Of a stretch of 64,000 bases of DNA, positions 50,162 through 61,664 are shown in pieces (the stretch's first letter is position 1; every line of letters starts with the position of its first letter). Source of the DNA: Bimastos eiseni (Eukaryota > Annelida > Clitellata > Crassiclitellata > Lumbricidae); the NCBI GenBank assembly GCA_959347315.1, contig OY365818.1:7449394-7513393 (forward strand). The letters run 5' to 3'. The notes below the pieces were generated by a model. That model made no database searches. It was given only the letters and a program-made list of their open reading frames with translations, and had not been told where the DNA came from. Position numbers and translations under genes: made by a program.

Positions 50162-52066
50162 AAATTGAACTAAAATTATAATTATTATTATTATAATAAA
50201 ATTGAACTAAAATTATAATAATAATAATAATTATTATTATTATTATTATTATTAGAAGGTTGGATGGCTCATAACTGTTTGAACACTATGATGCCGATTG
50301 TAGTTATAGATTGCAGTGCCCTTCGATTGGGTGCATTCTTAGCAACGCAGAAATAATTTAAAGATTTTTGCTCCCAGGAAATCAGTCTGGCTTTCAAAAA
50401 ACCGCTACACAGGGTCGTTTTGATGTATACTGCACTATGGGGTTACCATTTGGCACGGTCTGCTAGGTGTCAGTGCGGCCTTTAATACGGTGGATCAAGT
50501 GATTCTAATCGATCGTCTTTATATTTCTGTTGGGATTAGGCTACTTGTAGGCGACGTGATTGGCTTCGCTAATTTGGATGGGTGCATGTTCTGCGCTGTC
50601 GTTGAGTTAGCTCGGTTTCATTGAGACGTCATTCATTTTCATAGGGTCATGTTCTCTGCTCACTGCTGTAGGTTATACACGCAGCTGACAGTGCAACTGC
50701 CCTGACAGTCTATAATGTTTGGAGTCATCTCTGCGATAATTATATGATCAGGCTTGTCTGCATTGTTCGGCATCTAATGATTTGACTGCAGTGCTCAATA
50801 TGTCTATGGAAACACTTGTCTATCGAATGTCGTCCAATCGTTTGCTTCTCAGTGCATCCAGGCTATAGATGATTATTTCTTCGCTATTTCCTTTCAATAC
50901 CTGTCAGTAATCTTGGGTTTGCTTTTGATTTAGGAACTTACCTTTCCTGAATACCTAAATCTCGTTCGCCGTGCTTGTTAATTTAGGGATGCGGAATTAC
51001 TTGTCGTTTCCCGACCAATTACAAGTTCAGGAACTGTTGACTATGCTCAATCAATCAGAAGCTAAACACCGTTAAACAGAGTTATATGGTTTCGAGACAA
51101 TGTCTCGTCCTCGAGACGTCTCGAGACAGTGTTGGTGTCTCGGTCTTGCTTTCGGGAACCTGCTGTCTTGGCCTCGGTCGACGTGGTGTCTCGAATTTTT
51201 AGAAACTGTCTTGAAGTGAAAGCCTTGTTCTGTCTTGAACAAGCGGTCTCGATAAGTCTCACGTTAACTGTCTTAAGTCTTTCGCTATGAAAAACGGTCA
51301 TTCTGGTTGACGCATGACGGTGTGATCCACATGATACTGAAATCATTTCGATTTTCTTAAAGTGCCAAAATGTCTGAGAGAGAACCTGACAGTGTGAAGT
51401 TTGCGTTTACGCTATTGACAAACAATAGCAATGGCGTGCCATTTGTCGTTGATGTAAAGCCACCTTAACGGAAACGATCTTAACAACATTCAATTTCTCA
51501 TGGTGAGTAGGCTTAATTATGTGTCACAAATTTATAATTTCGTTTGGTATAGAATTTACTCGTTTAAAATCGCCTAGTATGACTAGAAGATTTCAGACGT
51601 TTCTAAATAGACTTTCTTTATACTATTCAGAAGATAAGCTGACGAATATATAGGGTTTATGCCAGCAATAGAAAAATTGTTCTCTGGAATTGGTACTATA
51701 TGCTAAGTTTCAAATTGAAATTATAAATGAACCTTATTCCCGAAAACTGATACATTGAGTATTTAGCACCTTTCACTCAAGATCACTTGTCTTTTACTGT
51801 GTTGTACTGTCTTGGACCTAGTGTATTGGTCTCGGTCTTGGCACCTCACTGTCACGGTCTCGGTCTCGTCTTGGTCTCGAAGTTTCAAGTCTTGCATACA
51901 AGTCTGCCGTTAACTAAAAGCTATCTATCCAATATCTGCACCTTATAATACAATGTAGTACTATGCCTTGACTAGCTTTTCTACAACCTCCGAAAATACT
52001 TACTTCGCTAACAGTAACTTGGACATTCTTCAGTGTGTCCATCATAATAAAAATCTGCCAAGGCAT
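46442..52066 (-). CDS. G6: Ubl-RBR ubiquitin ligase-like protein ending CIII
   Basis: Exons 52004-52066, 49783-49870, 48765-49019 and 46442-47220 give 394 residues with no lesion. The ubiquitin-like domain is 1-85: WQIFIM strand, [11 protein letters not shown] helix, YRLYTSDG, then LSDYQI and GLEGG, closely following ubiquitin's MQIF, helix, LSDYNI and RGG landmarks. CGHAI 131-135 opens RING1; CPNC 201-204 and YEFCWNC 231-237 mark the IBR. RING2 begins at CPNC 280-283 and has catalytic Cys293-x-His295 in GCKHMTC. After APRQ 326-329 comes a Ser/Thr-rich repeat tail, a basic patch (KKRSRSKKR) and CIII, a CaaX-like end expected to favour geranylgeranylation. A role as a membrane-anchored RBR ligase is inferred. 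Intron 1 has gained a LINE relic, an ATT array and a gtctcgagac repeat; intron 3 carries a long hairpin. Confidence 0.86.
48151..48358. repeat. Long imperfect hairpin in G6 intron 3
   Basis: Arms of about 90 bp: gtgagggtcggttaggtt, ttaagggtta and gtttatagat on the left pair with atctataaac, taacccttaa and gaccgaccctcac on the right, with a short central loop. MITE-like. The telomere-like ttaggg bits are incidental. Confidence 0.85.
50131..50256. repeat. ATT/AAT array with a duplicated spacer
   Basis: Runs of att and taa enclose two copies of aaaattgaactaaaattata, making a near-palindromic block in G6 intron 1. Confidence 0.9.
50330..50880 (+). mobile_element. Decayed CR1/L2-like LINE reverse transcriptase
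   Basis: Across several frames the plus strand still shows a SAAFNTVDQVILIDRL motif (typically SAAFDTVDHxIL) and, further on, YRMSSNRLLLSASR (typically WMxxNRLxLNxxKTE). Heavy decay, with no continuous frame. It lies in G6 intron 1. Confidence 0.55.
51080..51890. repeat. gtctcgagac repeat blocks
   Basis: Two blocks (about 51090-51250 and 51800-51890) are rich in gtctcgagac and ggtctcggtctt, separated by 550 bp of ordinary sequence. Related to the plus-strand array at 32383-32575 in the opposite orientation. They may be the ends of one element. Confidence 0.6.
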
Positions 52067-53053
52067 CTTTGCTGTCCGGATTATGTTTCCACTCCAGATT
52101 AGTTGCTTGCAGCGTAATATCTATTAAAAGCACAGGCTCATTAAAATACCAAACATGATTTTGCAGTTACGCAATCGTGTATCCAAAACTATGCAGCGCC
52201 TACAAAGCATAGGCATAGGCACAAGCATAGGCGCTCAGACATAATCAAGAAAGAGGCAGATAAGTTCAATTTCATTTCCGACGCAATAACAAACATAAAT
52301 GGAAGTAGAGTTGGTAGATAGTCGGGTCTACGTATTAGTGGATTCAAGTGTCTTGCATGTCACCTGCAGATGAGAGGCCTTACTCTTCATCATCGTCATT
52401 ATGACGATTCACCTTCAACAATCATATTTCTTTTTTCTGTCCATCCAAACGTGAGCAGGTGAAAGACCCCTGTACTTCTAATTAACCACATGTTACGTAA
52501 GATAGATGGGTCGTCTATTCGACTCCTTTTGCAAGCCAAGGGCTGCGTGTTTCACTGTTCAACAACCCCAAATGAGTTGCACGTTTATCATCCATCTTGG
52601 ATTTGCTGAGGCTAGGGTTGGGCGCCATATATAAATAGCCATTATACGTGGAAGCCTTAGGCGCAATAAATGATTAATTATTTTTGGTAACCCAATTTAG
52701 ATAAACCCAGAGCACAAACGATTGTGCCATTCATAGTGAGTAAGATCAAGCCTGAACAATATCCGATAGATATAAATTAGACACGATTCCTGTTCTCTGT
52801 CCGCAGAAATTAATCGTACACTTAACAATAATTACATTTGCCTAGTTTATTACAACTGGGTGTTAGAACATGCTGAGGCAGTGCTAAATAAACACTTCAG
52901 AACTGTGCTGCAACTCAGCGCGTCCACAGGTGGCGGATTTTAGAATACCATTCAGTATGAAGGCAGCTGCGATATATATGTAAGCGGGGTTTGTCTCCGA
53001 CGAATAATTATAAGCAGTCGCGGACCAACAGCGGCAACTTCACCAGGGTGTAG

Positions 53054-54012
53054 CAGTGGCGGATCTAGATGGGGCGATTGGGGCGATCGCCCCCTAAGAG
53101 TTTATAAGAAATATTTTCCCTTTTATTTGTATTCTGTGCTTTTATATATGAATGTTATTTGCTGCGGATTTTCAGCATGTTTAATAAACGAAGATATAAT
53201 AGTAAGTTTTCAGTCGTGTACCAAAAACCCTAGTGGAAAAGTTTAATAGGAGATTCCGCTCGGCAAAGGAAGGGAGGCGGGGATGATATCAACCGGAACA
53301 AGTCACCGGCAGCGTTACACGATCCGTTTAGAGATAAGTCTACGGCGTTGGAATGTGCATGGATGAGTCATTCCATAGATAAAATAGGCTTTGTGATGAT
53401 TATATATGTGTGAACTTGACACATAATATTATCCTCGCAAAGTTTCTCACGACGTCGAGTTAGATTATGAAATGGCTATGTAAAAGTTCTAAACTTATAA
53501 CTGTAACAAAATGTAAATTTTAAAAGGGCTTATGTCGCTAAAACGTTATTGCAATTGCAAGATTACCTTGGATTGTGGATCGTATATATTTGCTGGTCTA
53601 ATAAGAAAATTTGTATAGGCTTACATCAACCAAAGTTTGTAGTTTATTGTATAAAAAGAATTTTATATCGCGCCAAAACAAATTAAATGAAGTGGCAGAA
53701 GCAACAGAAGACTGGATGCCATGTTGTAACATAGAGTGGAGAAACTATTACTTTGATAAGTTATTTTAATTTTAGTTGCTTTGATCTTGGAAAAATTGTA
53801 GATTTACTGGTTAGTAAGAAAGAACTATTAATTTTTTACATTGTAATCAGTTATACATTGCTATAGCAGCGGTATAATTAAATACATTACAAGTGAAGTA
53901 GCCTACATTGAAGAGGTTTGGGGAAAGTGGGGACCTGTTCTACCTGTCCCACCCGATGCAAACGTCCATGATATCGCCCCCCCCCTAAAGGAAAAGTCTA
54001 GATCTGCCGCTA
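53054..54012. mobile_element. hAT-like element with 8-bp target duplication
   Basis: The left end cagtggcggatctaga and the right end (reverse complement tagcggcagatctaga) form terminal inverted repeats of a type common in hAT elements. The flanks gggtgtag (53046-53053) and gggtgcag (54013-54020) match at 7 of 8. Length is 959 bp with no transposase frame, so it is non-autonomous. Confidence 0.72.
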
Positions 54013-54020
54013 GGGTGCAG

Positions 54021-54463
54021 TGGGGTGGTGACTGGCGACACCACCTCCTTGACGAACAGATCATGCCCAGTGACGGTGTTGTGGCATGGCATGACGAGAT
54101 CAGGTCGCCAATACTCGCCATCACAATAAACCTGGCCCCCACTGCCCAGTGGGTACTATGGAAGAAGAGCAGTGCGAGGAAAAGGCAAACTCTGATGTTA
54201 AGCCGCTTCCTCGCCTCTGATTACAACAGCATAACCAGTCTCTAGCTTGGAAACAAGAGGAGGGTCGGTCGAATGGGTGCAGAAACTACTGATACGTCGA
54301 CCGTAAAGAAAACAAGACGTCAGATATGCACATCATGAGAGTGCACCATTTCGGACTTCAAACGCGTCAAGCCCAGGACTGAAAAGCATAGAGAACATTC
54401 GGTCAAAATAAAGTGCAAAATGGACACCTACTGGCCAGTGGATTAAATGATGATGATGAATGA
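54021..54463 (+). mobile_element. Possible retroposon 3' end with gat tail
   Basis: A GC-richer stretch ending in aatgatgatgatga, with frames recalling LINE 3' regions. The hAT-like element sits at its left edge. Identification is weak. Confidence 0.3.
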
Positions 54464-55739
54464 TTATCACATCCTATTCGTAACGACCACCGTATCTCTC
54501 TTAGGTAGATGTCGTGACACTCTAATTCTTCTTCTTAACTGTCCACGCTTCGAACCGTATTGAATATTCTCCAGAACGAATAATCATAAGCCTATATAGC
54601 ACACATCTCAACAGCAATGCTGAAACTCACCTGAACCTGAGCTAGTACAATCGAACTAGAGACAGCTTCTTAATATACCTTATGTAGTCCTTTTATATGC
54701 GTACAAGTTGGAGTGAAGTGCTAATTCTCTTGATACACAGCTAAGCTTATACAGTCAGCACTTCAGTCCTGTCCTCATCCAGCGCAGTGCTAAATATCTT
54801 AGACCTTATTTTTTTGAGCTATGCATAATATTGTGTTTCTGCTCCCAAAAGCAAAAATGCAAGCAGCATTTTACTCCTATGGTTATACTAATTATGTAAC
54901 CAAATCTCAAGATCATTCTTCCGCCTTTGTTCACACACATGCGCAAGCGCACATACATAGGCCCTATATATATAATATATATAATATATATGTATATATA
55001 TAATATATATGTATATATAATATATATGTATATAGGTAGATATATATGTATTTATCCGTAACTGATAATGAGACCACCACATTAAATTTGTATATCATGG
55101 TATTTGAGTAGAACAAAATTAATGTGAAGCGATCCATGCAAATTACGCCTATAATCACATCACATGGCAGGCAAATGCAAAACTGCAAGCCAGATTTTCT
55201 GGCGAGAATATGAAAATATTGCGTGTTTTCAGGTGTTAACACCAGGCAGTGCAAGTTTCTTAAACAGTGAGATCCTACAGTGACTGCTGGGAACAGGGAG
55301 AGCAGAGTAATCGGTCGTTGTATCACGCGTTGTGAAGAACCTAGTGCAAACTCCACAAGGTTGACGGTAGCTGATCGAAAGTCTCACAATAATAAAAGGA
55401 TGAGAGCGTCTTTTGATAAACGTGTCAGTTGGTAGGTGAAATCGTCATCGAGACAGAAATACATTGCTCCACGGCTCAGTTCGTCACGGACCTATCTGTA
55501 CATGTACGCTGTCGGTCGCATGATCAGAGGGCGATGAGACTATATATTCGCCACCAGGTCCTGTCCTCGTATGCCGAGGTTGAGGTAATGAAATCGGTCA
55601 TAGGCATGCTGCAGTTATATTTTTATATTTTTACTTATTTATTTATTTATTCTAGGACTAACTTAAGCGACCGCTCCGCTCCTCTTCTCTATGGACTGTT
55701 CCGCCTCAAAAGGATCAGTTTTGGCAGTGAGGACTTGTA

Positions 55740-56050
55740 AGTGGCTATAGAAATCAATCAGTCAATGAAACTTAGACATCTCGAAGAGATGTCTACTCAG
55801 AGGCTCTCCCGGTCCAACCTCGGCAATATAACACTGTTTTCAGAGTGAAGTAAAAACAGAGTAGAGAGTTCTTAGGTAAGAGTCTAAGATCCAATGTGAG
55901 GCTATTCCAAGCAGTTGGGCCCACAACCAAAAAAGCACGATATTGCGTCGTAGAGGTACTAGAGAAAGGAACATGAAGAAGACCCTGTGAGGCAGAGCGT
56001 GGCGTCCTGCCAGCATTTCTCTTACCGGCAATAGGACAGCATAGCACCCT
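55740..56050 (-). mobile_element. CR1/L2-like LINE C-terminal fragment
   Basis: The minus-strand frame 55793-56047 reads GLLHVPFSSTSTTQYRAF, then VVGPTAWNSL and LDLRLLPK, matching the C-terminal end of CR1/L2-type ORF2 proteins. An atcaatcagtcaatg tail follows on the 3' side. Confidence 0.7.
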
Positions 56051-57224
56051 AAAGTAAGTAGGTGCCGCTATAATATTATACGAGCTAGCTCAAACCTACG
56101 TTGACAATGCAATCCAGAGGCACTGTGATAATATTGACCTAGGCTCGTTGTATGAAGAATAACCATAACCATACATTTGATCGCCACTTGTTTCACATAA
56201 ATCAACCACATAGCAGTCCAAATCGAAACATAAATTTTGTTGAAGAATCAGGAAGCAATGGCAGAAAAATTTCCTAGAAAAACAATCATGCTTGAATATT
56301 CGTTATTATGCTCAACCGTCTAAGAAGGAAGTTGTGATATCGTCGCCATCACCAGAACAGCTACTATGTTGTCTTTGAACATGATTTATATCTGCACTGG
56401 ATATATACTGAGTAGACTGTCTTTCGCAAGAATTTAGCGTCGTTCTGCTTACAGGTAATATATGCTTTCACTTAGCCAATGTTTTAATTTATTATTTACT
56501 ACTGGCGCATTGCAATGATTTACTTGTATTACAAGACCCATTGAGCATCGAGTGGCGAATTCTATTCAGATAAGTGCTCTGTGCTTGTTTGTACGTGTAG
56601 CGAGCATGTAGATAACCCATGGAAGTAGAATTGTGCTTGTATTTTCGCCTTGTGACCAAAATTGTAGGAATAGACATTTAATATTGCGCTCTATAGATGC
56701 GTGCGAATGCATGGCAGGAATGTGCAAGCTTAAATGGTTCTAGCCTACTAATATAATACACACTGCTCTCTTATGTTAACAAGTTATGGCTGATGTGTAT
56801 TACCAAGGCACACGTATATATTCTGTTTAACCGATTGACTGTATAGTATTCATTCACTGAAAAAGATGGATATATATATAATATATATGTTTATGCAATG
56901 TACACAATTGTACACTTTCAAAGTTTCCAGGGATTCCTTTTTCATGGGCCTACCCTGAACAGTTGCAGTAACACTTCAAGCCAGTTTCATGAATCAAACA
57001 CTCATTTTATCAGAACCGCAATAACATAACAGAATAGAGAAGTCGTTTATCCTCAGCAATGATGTGATGTGATGTGGCGGAGAATCGATACGATTGCCTC
57101 TGTCGCCGATACCAAACTGTCTTAGAAAGCTTTCCGGTCAAAAGATTTATGATGCAAAAACTTCCTCAGATGTTGATGAACGTATTTGTTTGAACTGTTA
57201 GCGTTCTATGGATGGTTTCCGAAA

Positions 57225-57300
57225 CAGAGGCGCATCTAGGGGGTGCTGAGGGGTGCTTGAGCACCTCTGGCTAAAAAAGTTGACCCACACAATTGATCCA
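57225..57300 (+). repeat. Inverted repeat left of G7 exon 4
   Basis: Begins cagaggcgcatctaggggg, a hAT-like end, and continues to gttgacccacacaattg. A diverged reverse-complement copy lies at 60160-60223. Confidence 0.65.
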
Positions 57301-57980
57301 AATCATCATGATTATCAAGAAAATGCTTGGTCAGCTCCATGAATTGGGTAGGAATAAAATGAAGTAGGTAAGGCCTATGCTGTAGCTGGTTTTAACATAA
57401 ATTCATTTAACATAAATGATCAAAAGTTCGTTAACATAGAACTAACAGAAAAGACATGCTACCGAAATTTATTATAGTCTGGTTAAGTAGAGCGCCGTAA
57501 TTATTATCAACGGTTCATGCCAATTTAGTCCTTTTCAGAACTTTGATTTCTAGCTCATAACATGCTAAAAATTATCATTGTATTCATTGTTTAAAATCAG
57601 TATTCAATGGTTTTAATTATGTACATAATTTCAAAAGTCCAACAATGTAATGCATAGCTATATAAAAAGTCAGTTAGGCAGCTTTGTAAAACACATCTAA
57701 GATGGAATGATATGGACTAGGCTAAGCACTTGAAACATAGTCCGCATTTTGTAGCATTTTAGCAGAAGAGAGTTAAATAATGATTACACTATAAACATAA
57801 ATGATTGATCGTATTTCAAAGCAGCCTTGCTTTGGAATACAACGTATTAGTTCACATGTCCATCGACAACTGAAACGTACAACAGAATTAATGACACTTT
57901 ATGACACCAGAAACTTTAACAATTCACTCTATAGTAGGCTATACAATAGCGGTTCAAACGTTGAACCAATAAACAGGGGG

Positions 57981-60900
57981 CTATTTTGAAAATTTAGTGG
58001 CAGAAGTTTGCCTTGGAGCCACGGTGCAGGCTTCAAAAGTGTCAGTAGAACACGGAAACGGTTTCAGGCAAATGAAGCAAAACTCATGTTTGCATTTGCT
58101 ACAGGTCATGTGCTTACACTTATCCTCGTGTTCTATAATTGTAGAGCATTTGGGACAAGCACGTCTCGAGGGACTTTTGACTCCCTTTATGATTTCCTTA
58201 TCGGGACAGTTAGCCAGCATCGCAAGCAGCGGTTTGTAGTCGTCGCAGTCCAGATTACCACAAATATCAGCTCCGTCGCTTTTCCATTCCCGTAGACATA
58301 TCCAGCAGAACTCATAGTTTCTTCCGAGGCGAGAAGTACAAGTCCCACATACGAGGCGCTTATCACTTGGACGAATAGGAGATGAAAAAGTGTTACACTT
58401 CGGACAGGGTTTCATCTCTTTGAATTTGCTTTTGAATCGATTCAGCAGAGCTTTGCGTTCGAACTCCTGTAATTCATCTGGAGATAGGCAAGCAGCGTCA
58501 CGAATCAATGCAAAGGTCCACTTTTTTCGACATTTTGCATCGGGGCAAAGGATCTGGTGTTCACCCTTGTCCAACTCGTAGTAACAGTGTAAGGCCAGTG
58601 ACAATGGTGCTGTCAAGTGTCAACACAGCAAACACGGTGTTTGCTAAGATTATACAGTGAAGATGCGGTTAAGAAATGGCAATAACTTTCAATCTCAGTA
58701 AAAAATATTTTCATGAATAGTCTTAAAATGTTTAATTGGTTTCAGCTTAAGTCTCAGCTGGAAACTTTGTGTAAAGTTATGGAGTTCTAACTCAACGGTT
58801 CTTTTTGCTTAGAGTCCTAGCAAATACATCAAGACATGAACAATAACTTATGTACAGGATCACTGCATTGACGTCCTTCTTCAGAATAGCATTTCTTTAA
58901 AAAGGGTCTCATGGTCAAAATAGACACTAAAGTCAGGTCTAATACATGTGGTACACAGTAGTGTCCACGACACACTACTCAGCTCCACCAATGAAGGACT
59001 GCCTGGCGGTGGCATCATCGTGCGGTGAACGATCTCACCTGCTAAAATCATCAGACACGGGATACTACGGGATACTACAAGGTCCTTCTGAAAAACTTGT
59101 CAAAAAAGTCATTAATCAGCTGCATCTCAGCTCCTCAATCGTGATTGTAAGATATTCAGAGGTCGAGCCTAAATGGTACAGGGCATAATGCGCTCGTACA
59201 GGCATTATGTCACATCAATTATTTTCCCTTCAGAACCCATTATCGTCTTGAGGGACTCATATAAAGTCCATACGGATGTCATTTATATCCATGAAAATGC
59301 TGACAGGGCAGTTACTTTCCCGTATTCGTTCTCGGTAAATAAACTATCGTATATTTTACAATTTCTAGAGATAATCAGAAGTTCATTGGCAAGATACGTG
59401 TACTTCGTGAATAATGTATATTCTGAATTCATAACTGACCAAATCACACTTATGTAGACTTTTCCCGACTTACCGATAGCATGGCCGCATGGCATGACAG
59501 CACGGAGACTGCTGTCGTCCAAACCAAGGATATCCGGATTATCTGGAGAGGTAGTAGTTTTCAATCCACCTGAAGAAGTCAGTTTTCTTGGTCGATCTTC
59601 TAAGGCCTTCTCCGTTGGCCAAACACCGCCATCTAATCCAACCACCAGCGATAGCGTGCTGCCGTGTGTGATATCGAAGTCTGATAAGCGTTTTTCAGTA
59701 CTACATACAACTTCTACTTCTGAATCAAGCAAAGAATTACGTTACATTTATTTAGTTGTAGTGGTTGGCTAAAATACATACGATCAATATAATTAGTAAC
59801 ACCATAATAATCGCACTAATTTATATAATCTGAAAGAATTCAAATAGCCTAATTAAATGCCTAAGAAGTTTTAGCACAACAGCACACTTATGACGTGCCT
59901 GCATAATAATTTTAGGAGCATCTAATTGGCATAAAAGATAATGAAATAGACATTAGTTGATTACCTAAGCTAGCATTCTTCAAATAAGGAGCGGTGTAAG
60001 TGGCTATTCGAGTATGTATTCGAAAAGCTACTTTCTCAGAGACAACGCGCAACCAGAGCATATTCCTGGGGTGCTCGTAGTGAAAACTCCGAAGGCGGAA
60101 AGTAGCGTGCGGTGCTGAAAACCCCACACGCCCGTCACCAAAGAAAAACTCATCGGAATGGGATAATTGTGTGGGTCAACATTTTCCCCAAACACCCCTC
60201 AGAGCCCTTAGTTGCACCTTTAATCAAAAAGACTAACCTGCTGAAGCTGTTCACTCATTTTGAAGTATTTTTTAATTGTCGCTGACGTAGGTTACAAGGC
60301 AAACGGCAATCCCTGCTACGCAATGGCTTCTTAACCAGAATCTTGAGGTTCGTTCATAACAGCATCAAGGAATGAATGACTAGTGGAAAATAAGCCTGTC
60401 CTCTAAGTTTCACTAAAGAGACTCATATATAGCGCTATAGTTTAATTCTCACACAACGTGAACACTGTAAGTTCGATACCTTGGGCGAGACTGCGAAACG
60501 ATATCCAACGTCGCGGATGTTAATGCCTCATACAAACGTTAAAGTGATCATTGAATATTAAACTAGTAGCTACTGCATGTACATGTTTAATGATGATGTT
60601 TTATGAACGATTCTGACATTCGCTTCTAGATTGTGAACTGCTCGATGAATGGCGCGTTCATTTGTATAGTTAAACTCTCCATAATTGAGTGTTCGATTGG
60701 ACTGCATCCGCGACATTGTTGGCAACAGAGCTGGAATGATATCTCTGGCTTTAGGCATTTATGTTTGTCCAAGCATTTGCTCGCTTTTAATGTCAATTTT
60801 TCAAAAAAACATTAAACAATGCTATGATTGTTTTTAAAGTCAGCACAGTGTCCATCGTTTACCGAAAATTTCTAAGTAGTCCTAAACGTTCTGAGCCATG

Positions 60901-61664
60901 TTTCTTACTCGGTATAAATATCACTTAGACATCAGGCGTTAAAGACAAATTTTAAGTTTGGTTCGTAAACGCTTTCAGTGTTCGTTACCGTCTGCAGTAG
61001 TTAGTTGAAATCTGCTGGATTTGGGGGCTTGCGGATGGTCTCTGATTTTCTCAAACAGTTCGGATGTGAAACAGTTCTGCAACAAACATTAAAATTCTTT
61101 GTAGGTGTCAATATTCAGATTCAGCACGTGGCAACAGTGACAAGTTTAAGGAGTTCAGAAGTGAACATCGAATGGCACCAATAACCGTGATCACAGTTTC
61201 TAATAATTATTACCATGCAGATAGTCGCTAGCCTCAGTCTGATTCTGAGGCACGGTAGGATACCATAATCCAATATCCAACAATAACTTCGTCTTGGTTG
61301 GCTAAATGCCACAAGGCATTTGTATTTTTGCCAAAACATATTGCTTTATGACACAATGATTGAATGCACACGGCTTGGTTTGAAAGTACGAAATTTAATG
61401 GTTTGTTGCAGAAGGTTTATTTCTGGCTTAGACTACATTATGACTCACATGTTTGAAGCTAGCCAGCGTTCAACGATGACCTTTATATTCAAAGTATTGC
61501 TATATGCTGGCTTGCTTGAAAGATTTTCTATAAAGCCTAAAATACATGTAGGTCTTGTGTTTATTTTAAATGGCAGGCAAGCAAAATGCCAAGGAGCTTA
61601 CCTTCGTCACAGTAACACGGAGGAGGTTGTACGTATCCGACATCACAGCAATTTGACAGGTCAT
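57981..61664 (-). CDS. G7: Ubl-RBR ubiquitin ligase-like protein without CaaX
   Basis: Exons 61602-61664, 60989-61076, 59474-59719 and 57981-58609 give 341 residues with no lesion. The ubiquitin-like domain spans 1-82 (MTCQIAVM; NCFTSELF; LSDFDI; GLDGG). CGHAI 128-132 opens RING1; CPKC 201-204 and YEFCWIC 231-237 mark the IBR. RING2 has the catalytic Cys297-x-His299 in KCKHMTC. The Cys of the family motif GxxCPSxRACP is Ser278 here (GVKSPSRRACP). The protein ends TKFSK a few residues after APRQ, so it lacks the CaaX tail of G2, G4, G5 and G6 and is probably soluble. The last two exons lie between inverted copies of a repeat. It is the most separate member by sequence. Ligase activity is inferred from conserved residues. 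Confidence 0.86.
60160..60223 (-). repeat. Inverted repeat right of G7 exon 3
   Basis: The reverse complement reads aggtgcaactaagggctctg, then aggggtgtttg and gttgacccacacaatta, matching 57225-57300 at roughly three quarters of positions. It lies in G7 intron 2. Confidence 0.65.

Larger units (their letters stand above)
52067..57980. other. Spacer between G6 and G7
   Basis: Shared upstream flank of G6, a hAT-like element, a possible retroposon tail (54021-54463), an AT array at 54964-55045, a LINE fragment and a repeat inverted beyond G7. Parts at 56155-56900 match 42500-44110. No host gene recognised. Confidence 0.5.
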
